This document shows positions 50,723 to 57,068 of a stretch of DNA of 57,068 bases, one piece after another. The position numbers and the translations under genes were made by a program. The stretch comes from Bisporella sp. PMI_857. Taxonomy: Eukaryota; Ascomycota; Leotiomycetes; Helotiales; Helotiaceae. The notes under the pieces were generated by a model, which was not told where the DNA came from, did not search any database, and saw only the letters and a program-made list of their open reading frames with translations. The first letter of the stretch is position 1, and every line of letters begins with the position of its first letter. The DNA is taken from the NCBI GenBank assembly GCA_021307315.1, contig JAJSPD010000142.1, positions 1 through 57,068 of the forward strand, read 5' to 3'.

Positions 50723-52585
50723 ATGGTGAGCTCCGATCTGGACCCGGAACGGAAGGGGCACACCGATGAGTCGTCTGAGGTTTCGAAACCACTGGATACA
50801 GAGAAGGCGGATGAAAATGTCCAGGACCTCAATTCAGTCGAGACTCTCAATGAGCCTAAGACTGAATATCCCCATGGCATGCGTCTTGTCCTCATCATGA
50901 TCTCACTTATGCTCAGCGTCTTCTTGGTATCTTTAGATAATGTGAGTGGCTAGCCCTCTCTGCGAGAATGCAATAAGCCAGCTAATTCTCTCTTCACCAG
51001 ACTATCCTCGCCACTGCAATTCCCAAAATTACAGACGAGTTCCACGGTCTCGATAAGGTGGCATGGTATAGCTCGGCATACTTCATGAGCTTTGGAGGAT
51101 TCCAGTCGACGTGGGGCAAATTCTACAAGTACTTCCCGCTGAAGATATATTTCATGGTTGCCATAGCCATCTTCGAGCTTGGCAGTTTGATCTGTGGCGT
51201 TGCGCCGGGACCGACGGCCTTGATTGTGGGACGCGCGATCGCCGGCGTCGGCGGTGCTGGTATTGGGACAGGCGCATTTACCATCATTGGGTTTATTGCA
51301 GAGCCGCAGAAGCGGCCTGCATTGATCGGGTTCACTGGGGCGACGTATGGAATTGCTGCTGTGCTTGGCCCTCTTCTCGGTGGTGCCTTCTCCGACAAGG
51401 TCACCTGGCGATGGTGCTTCTATATCAATTTACCAGTCGGTGGTTTTGCTGCCGTGATCGTTCTGTTCTTTCTTCGCATCCCGAGTGAAGCAAAGCCGGT
51501 TGAGGCCAGTTGGAAGGAGAAATTCCTGCAGATGGATTTCCTTGGTGCAGCTTTCGCCATGGGCTTGATAGTCTCATACATCCTCGCCCTCCAGTATGGT
51601 GGCCAGACCAAGGCTTGGGGTAGCAGCGATGTAATCGGTCTGATCGTTGGTTCTTTCGCTATCTTTGTTACCTTTGTCTTTTGGGAGATATATCAGGGCG
51701 AGCGTGCTATGGTAGTCCCACGAATAGTAAGTGCTCCTCTTCTTCGAGCTTGAACCCAAAATCTAGCCAATCTGACAAGTATAATTCAGTTCAAGCAGCG
51801 CGAGATTTGGGTCAGCTGTATCTTCCAGTTCTTCTATGCTGGCGCGTATTTCGTTATCCTCTTCTACCTCCCAATATATTTTCAGAGCATCTTCAACGTC
51901 AGCCCCATCGGGTCAGGCGTGCGCAACCTCCCTTTCATCATTCTGCTCACGATTGCGGTCATTCTCCAAGGTCCTGTATTAACCAAAATTGGCTATTTCA
52001 CTCCACTTTTGGCAGTCGGCGCGGGGCTTACAGCGATTTCCTGTGGCCTTTTTTACACGCTGGAAGTCGACACTTCGGTCGGAAAGTGGGTTGGATATCA
52101 GATCTTCTGCGGCTTTGTTATAGGGATAACATTCCAAACCACCCTCACAGTCGTTCAGAGCAGCTCCAAACCGGAGGACATGTCGTCCTCCACCGCCATG
52201 ATCTTTTGTGAGTTCTTCCATCTTCAAACGACTCGTAATAAAGAACAGTTATTAACCATGTAGCGCAGTCTTTCAAATGCTAGGCGGGGCGTTCCTCCTC
52301 TCAGCATCGCAGTCAGCCTTCAACAACAGAATGATTGCTACACTAGCCTCCACGGCTCCTGGAGTTGATCCTGCGATAGTCCTCGTAACCGGCGCCACTC
52401 AGATTCGCACGGCATTCACGTCTGCCCAGGTACCAGGTGTTGTTGCTGCGTACATGGCAGGTCTCAAGGTCGTCTTCGCGATTTCGGTTGGAGCTAGTGG
52501 CTTCGCCGCTCTATTCAGCTTGTGCGGAAGCTGGAAGAAACTCCATGCAGAAGCTTTGAAAGATATTGCCGGTGCTGCTGCTTAA
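50723..52585 (+). CDS. MFS drug/toxin efflux transporter, DHA2 (14 TM) family
   Basis: Proton antiporter of the plasma membrane. Exons 50723-50941, 51001-51726, 51790-52207 and 52269-52585 give 559 residues. A charged N-terminal tail of about 50 residues leads into TM1 (LVLIMISLMLSVFLVSLDN). The family motif TILATAIPKITDEF follows across the first intron, then WYSSAYFMSFGGFQSTWGKF. The antiporter motif C region reads GFTGATYGIAAVLGPLLGGA, followed by WRWCFYINLPVGGFAAVIV. All splice sites are canonical. It converges with a Zn(2)Cys(6) gene. No polyketide synthase or peptide synthetase gene is in the window, so its cargo cannot be guessed. Confidence 0.92.
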
Positions 52586-52925
52586 GAAGTTCTCAGCACA
52601 GTCTGGGGGTTTCACATATTTATCTCTCAAAAAGGCCAAAACGGTCAGGCTTAGCACCATGAAGAACTAGTAGGCACGGGGACTTGCATTTAGAATCTTT
52701 GTCTGCGATGTTAATGTCGTTCATTTGAATTCTGTTTCAATTATCTGTTTTAATATATCCCTGTCCATAGAATCCATGTGTAGAATTGGCTTTTACGTCC
52801 ACTCCCTCACTCAATCGATGTGTATCATAATAATAATCCTGCGATTTAGCAACTGCTTTTCCATCATTTCTGGCTCAAGTTGACATCTTTGGCATCCAAA
52901 CGAACCCCGAATCTCGCAACAACAG
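52586..52925. other. Intergenic between convergent genes
   Basis: 3' flanks of the transporter and the regulator. Nothing else was seen. Confidence 0.5.
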
Positions 52926-55316
52926 TTACAATCTCTCCAAATCGCTATGCCAAGTTTGGTTCCAGTCGGCACTCCCAGATCCATCACCGAGGTGGGTACT
53001 CGTACCCTTCATCAAGCTGTCAAAGAAGGCAGTGTCGACGCCTTGGAAAACCCAGTCATTTATGCCTGCAGCTACGCTGGGGTATAGATCTTGCTGCTGC
53101 ATAAAGTCGTCTCCAACAACGGCATTTGGAAGCATTTCAGTGTTTGAGGCCGTACGAAGCTCTCCAAATTGTGCTTGTATCGGCTCCTGGCCAGATGGAG
53201 AGGGGAGACTGTCAAAGTTAACATGATCAACAAGACCTGCTTGTGGAGCATTGGAAGATGACTGGTTGGAGTGTTTGGTTATGGAGACTGATCCTATCCC
53301 GCCTATGGTGATGTTGCCTTCAAGATCCCGCGTTTGACTGGTCGACATGCTGGTTATGGGTTTATCCATGGAGCTGATGCCTTCTCGGGTAATTTTGACT
53401 GTGCCGATATATGGGACGTTAATGGAAAACACCGTACAATCGCCTTCTTGATCGCTCGGGACTCCTTGGACTCCTGGGACATGCTGCGCACTATAATTGT
53501 GCCCCTTTGCCGCGTTGGCTTCGACAAGCAGCAAATGCCGCAGTAGTGTAACGCACTTGGCTGCCAGCATGTCGTCGCTGAGCCTAGAGCTCACTTCCAT
53601 GATGTCAAGCGTCTGCTCCACGGCGGCACGATCCACAAGCCGCTGATGCGCGAAGACGTTGCCCGCCTCCTGATTGCTGCGGTGATTATAGAGATGTGCG
53701 AGAATCAGAGTCATGCCAGCCACTAGAGCGAGGAAATCGGCCAACCGACAATAGGACGGGATACGGTTAAAGGTGCGAAAGGCAACAAAGCGAGTGAGTA
53801 TCTCGCGGCTGGAATTGACACAGGTAATTCTAGAATATTCAGCCATGCGGTCAGCACGAGGACAGAGCATAAACGGCAGATGCAGCTGGTTCAGCAAAGT
53901 GTAGTGAGCCATTTGATCCCTGACTCGTATCCCCTCCCGAAAGGCTTCAGGTGAGTTCAGCTCCAAACCCGTAAAGTTTGGCGGCCGCCAGAAGTTGGAC
54001 GGCAGGCAATCGGCAGCCTCAAGCACCAGTTTGTCAATTTCGAGCGTCATGGGTACAGCGCCCGGCGATGGACCGATGTCGTTGCGTTGGAAAATCTTGG
54101 CCATAATCCCGGAGTGGATGACTTCGAACTTTTCACTCGGCGTGCCGTTGGTCAGTGGTGTATCGGAGTCCAGGCTCGCATTAGAATTGCCTTGAGGAAG
54201 ACCGAGTAGCAGAGAGAGAAAGCGGTCCATGTAGACAATCCGGAACCATATGACTGACGGGTCAATATTCGCAGACTTGGGTTCAATGAACTTCACTGGA
54301 AAACCGATTGGGCGGTGGATCCCCATCAACTGCGCTGCTCCCATGGCTCTTCTAAACGCAAGCCAGGCTCGTCGGATATTTCCATTGTCTAGGTGGTAGT
54401 AGGCCTCAAGTAAGATGCACTCGAGGCTATCCATGGTCCCCAACAGCTCTTCGCAGGTAGTCACCAGATTGATGGCCGTATCCGCAAGTCTCTCCATAAC
54501 GACATGATAATGTTCAGATAGACCGTGTAGAATTTTATGGGGCGAAAGATGTAACAGTGTCAAAGAGAATAAGAGCATATGTTTAGCCAACAGGACGGGA
54601 TGAATGTGCGGATTACGCATCTCAGAAAGCTTGAAGTCGTCTGGGAGGCCTTCGCGATCCAGTTGGCTACTCGCCTTTAAATTAACTTGGCCACAAAACG
54701 TCTTGACATTGCTGCCGGCTTGTTGGAGGATATCCATATCTTCCTGGGAGGGAAAAGCTGCAACAAGAGCTCGCGAGACCTTTTCATATTTGGTTTTGCC
54801 TGCGTCAGGATGGGCTGCAGCAGCAACAGCTTTGCCAGGCGTCGAGGCTGGCGTGCGAAATGCCGGCAATGACTCAGGTGTATTTATATCTGCGTTGTCG
54901 TTCAACAACAGGAACGGACATGGCTCAGAGTCGCCGCTCGGGCTCGAGTCACTCACAGGGGTGGGAGCTGCAGGAGGGTGATGTCTTCGGCCATCCTCCG
55001 ATATCGACTGAGCTGGATTTCCCTTGTTGACTAGCTGGTTAAGGAGCGCTTCGACGCGTACAATCCGGTCAGTACTGTCCGCTATCTGACTAACACTCCG
55101 GTCTTCAGGCAGCTCCTGACTGATGCATTTGGTACCACGCCGCTGGCAGTTGAGACATGTTCCAGTTGCAGCTCCAGTTCCAATTCCATCTGTCTCCAAC
55201 GATGCAAAGCTGCACCGGACCTTTCTCCGCTTACATGCCCAGCAACTGTGAGTGCCTTTGCGGAGCCTCCTGCGCTTCGCCTCAGACTCAGGACCGTCAT
55301 GCTCGTCAGTATCCAT
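52926..55316 (-). CDS. Zn(2)Cys(6) transcription factor with a long zinc-cluster loop
   Basis: Single-exon regulator of 796 residues. A basic stretch (AKRRRLRKG) precedes the zinc cluster, with Cys at 25, 28, 35, 54, 57 and 64. The loop between the third and fourth Cys is 18 residues, mostly Gly/Ala/Thr, against the usual 5-12. A Pro/Ser/Ala-rich linker is followed by the fungal-specific domain: LLAKHMLLFSLTLLHLSPHK, LLEAYYHLDNGNIRRAWLAF, AMGAAQLMGIHRP and IWFRIVYMDRFLSLLLGLPQ. The last 250 residues are low in structure. The neighbouring convergent DHA2 pump is a possible target. Confidence 0.9.
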   Translation of the reverse strand: MDTDEHDGPESEAKRRRLRKGTHSCWACKRRKVRCSFASLETDGIGTGAATGTCLNCQRRGTKCISQELPEDRSVSQIADSTDRIVRVEALLNQLVNKGNPAQSISEDGRRHHPPAAPTPVSDSSPSGDSEPCPFLLLNDNADINTPESLPAFRTPASTPGKAVAAAAHPDAGKTKYEKVSRALVAAFPSQEDMDILQQAGSNVKTFCGQVNLKASSQLDREGLPDDFKLSEMRNPHIHPVLLAKHMLLFSLTLLHLSPHKILHGLSEHYHVVMERLADTAINLVTTCEELLGTMDSLECILLEAYYHLDNGNIRRAWLAFRRAMGAAQLMGIHRPIGFPVKFIEPKSANIDPSVIWFRIVYMDRFLSLLLGLPQGNSNASLDSDTPLTNGTPSEKFEVIHSGIMAKIFQRNDIGPSPGAVPMTLEIDKLVLEAADCLPSNFWRPPNFTGLELNSPEAFREGIRVRDQMAHYTLLNQLHLPFMLCPRADRMAEYSRITCVNSSREILTRFVAFRTFNRIPSYCRLADFLALVAGMTLILAHLYNHRSNQEAGNVFAHQRLVDRAAVEQTLDIMEVSSRLSDDMLAAKCVTLLRHLLLVEANAAKGHNYSAQHVPGVQGVPSDQEGDCTVFSINVPYIGTVKITREGISSMDKPITSMSTSQTRDLEGNITIGGIGSVSITKHSNQSSSNAPQAGLVDHVNFDSLPSPSGQEPIQAQFGELRTASNTEMLPNAVVGDDFMQQQDLYPSVAAGINDWVFQGVDTAFFDSLMKGTSTHLGDGSGSADWNQTWHSDLERL

Positions 55317-55873
55317 GTTCTGCTCACGTGCGCATAGAGGAAGCTATCGAGAATTGGCAACTATCAAATCGGTGATTTTACTCCGAGATGTCATCACCAT
55401 CCACGAAGCCGAGCCTCTTAGTCCGTAAGGAATTCGTCCGAGGGGATGAGATACGGAGGAAGGTGAGATCTTTTTGTTGTGACGTTCACTACTTTGTCCG
55501 CCGAGCTTTGTCCGCCGAGCTTCGGCGGTTGGTCGTTTCACTCGGAGCGCGTGCTCCTGGCGCTCGGCCATGTCAAGATTACGCAATCATGCACCAGTGG
55601 CCCACCAAATTCCCATACGGCACGGTCCAGGATGCCTGAACACGTAAGTAAATTCTAGGAGAGTGATACACGACCTTCCCCCCTGCGATTCTGGTATTCC
55701 GCCACCAATCAGAATATTTGGTGTGGCACTCATCAAAATCAACTGCTGGCTTGAAGAAGGAATGAAGAATTGAATTGAATAGCAATATGATTAATATGGT
55801 CAATATAGCTAATATAGAATTAAAAATCTGGCCAATAGAGTATTAAAAATCTATTGGATTTAAACTTTAATAC
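55317..55873. other. Intergenic
   Basis: Promoter side of the Zn(2)Cys(6) gene followed by AT-rich sequence before the LTR. The segment gtccgccgagctt is repeated head to tail at about 55497-55522. Confidence 0.45.
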
Positions 55874-56076
55874 TGTCACGGCGCTGGCGCGCCTACGGCT
55901 TCTATAAGGCCTGACGGCCTGTAAGGCACCCGTGGGGACACTCGCGTAGCACGTCACGTGATCCGAACTCCTGTATATAGGCTTCCCTTTCTACTTCCAT
56001 AGTTCTGTAGTTCTATTATTCTCGATTCTTACCCGTATTACTTTGAGCCGTTGCTTTTATTCTACGTGTTGTGACA
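55874..56076 (+). repeat. Probable LTR of a retrotransposon
   Basis: 203 bases starting TGTCAC and ending GTGACA, an inverted-repeat TG...CA end pair. It contains a TATA-like tgtatata at about 55972 with a pyrimidine-rich stretch after it, as in LTR promoters. The partner LTR would be outside the window, so this is not proven. Confidence 0.6.
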
Positions 56077-57068
56077 TTATAATAGAACTCACATCACATC
56101 ACAATTCTACTTGCGGAAGTATAGCTTTTACTTTTACACACGTTTTGCACGCCCGTTGTACTCAGTTCTAGCTTTTATTGCGCTAAAAATTCAGGATTTT
56201 TGTAAAACAAAAATCACACAGTTAAGCGTCGATACTCGAAAAGTACATACACGCTCGTACGGCCCCGGAAACCTCGCTATAGTATTATTATTAATTACTA
56301 CAACAGTTACTGTTAACTCGCTTTGCTAATACTATAACTGAAGTTATTTCTAAAAATAAAGTAAACAAAGCAAAAAACAAAAAAAAAGCAAAACCGACAA
56401 AAACGCTAAATATTGTAAATACTTCAGTTAATACTTAAAAGACTATAATAATAAACTTTACAACTGTTAGTTAAGCAACGTTAATAGCGTTAATAAAACG
56501 ACTAAAAAACAGTTAAAAAAAACAAGCTCGAGCTCAAAAACAGAAATTAGCAGTTTTAAAAAAAAAGTTTACTAGTCGAAACTGCTTTTAAACAAGTAAT
56601 ACAAAAAACAGTTTTAACGCTAACTGTTTTAAACGTAGTCGAAAACAGCTTTTAGAAGTTTTAATATATAGCAGTTTCAAAAAAACCAAAAACGTTAAAA
56701 AACTTACGGATAGTGTAAACTCGACATACTGTTTTTGGAAAATAACGCTTTTAGTTAAATTTCGGAATTTTTAAAACTAATTTTTTAACAAACAAACTTG
56801 TATAAATTACTTGTTTATTAGTACTAGTAAAAATGTACAGCAACATTTAAAAATACGTATAAAATTAAAAAGTGCGGATTTTTTCGATTTTGTAAATAAT
56901 ATACTAGTTTACTTCGATATACTATTTGTTAATTCGAACGAAGTTAACGAAAGTAAAATCGTTTACTATAAACTAATAATAAAAAAAAGCGAAATGTTTG
57001 CAACGTTTCGTACTAAATTTTTACAGTTAACAAACAAAAGTAACGTGTTTAAAAAAAACTAGAAAATA
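56077..57068 (+). mobile_element. AT-rich retroelement interior, truncated by the window edge
   Basis: Follows the LTR with a short purine-poor leader. Translations are Lys/Asn-rich and full of stops. The longest clean piece (about 56811-57062) reads NVQQHLKIRIKL, FFDFVNNILVYFDILF and KKSEMFATFRTKFLQL, which could be a gag-like helical protein. The composition resembles that of the mutated cores of the two DNA transposons. Family assignment is not possible from this piece. Confidence 0.45.

Overview
The window is nuclear DNA of a filamentous ascomycete (Pezizomycotina). The evidence is short GT-AG introns of about 45-75 bases with CTRAC-like branch points, three Zn(2)Cys(6) regulators, MFS pumps of fungal families, and DNA transposons (Fot1/pogo and hAT) whose cores are mutated in a RIP-like way. 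No prokaryotic features, RNA genes or CRISPR arrays were seen. Exon structures were worked out by hand. For each multi-exon gene the exon lengths sum to whole codons, or miss by exactly the one base noted.

Layout. 1-3.4 kb: nothing recognised. 3.4-5.9 kb: an eight-exon tyrosinase. 6.4-7.1 kb: a cytochrome P450 relic. 8.3-10.9 kb: a ten-exon amino-acid permease. 12.6-14.5 kb: a Fot1/pogo element with 90-bp inverted repeats, then a small MITE-like element. 15.3-34.9 kb: a catabolic block holding a Zn(2)Cys(6) regulator (one frameshift), a MAO-N type amine oxidase, a Rieske mono-oxygenase of the choline/betaine type, a two-domain dimethylglycine-oxidase-like flavoprotein, a sarcosine-oxidase-like flavoprotein with a peroxisomal C-terminus, and a second Zn(2)Cys(6) regulator split by a 3.75-kb hAT element.

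35.1-47.8 kb: a second catabolic block holding a class II aldolase, a PIG3-type quinone reductase, a mitochondrial tricarboxylate carrier (one nonsense codon), a tricarballylate-dehydrogenase-like flavoprotein, a LigI-like amidohydrolase (one nonsense codon), a 6-phosphogluconate-dehydrogenase-like enzyme and an allantoate-permease-family transporter (one frameshift). 47.9-48.9 kb: Fot1 fragments in opposite orientation. 50.7-55.3 kb: a DHA2 efflux pump converging with a Zn(2)Cys(6) regulator. 55.9 kb to the end: a probable LTR and a mutated retroelement interior.

How the genes fit together. The first block reads as stepwise N-demethylation: betaine to dimethylglycine (Rieske), dimethylglycine to sarcosine (FAD/GcvT oxidase), sarcosine to glycine (peroxisomal oxidase). 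An amine oxidase lies beside them and an amino-acid permease a few kb away. Both regulators bordering the block are damaged. The second block has enzymes and transporters suited to di- and tricarboxylates, and three of its seven genes carry a single disabling lesion. The substrates are inferred from family membership and gene order, not shown by the sequence.
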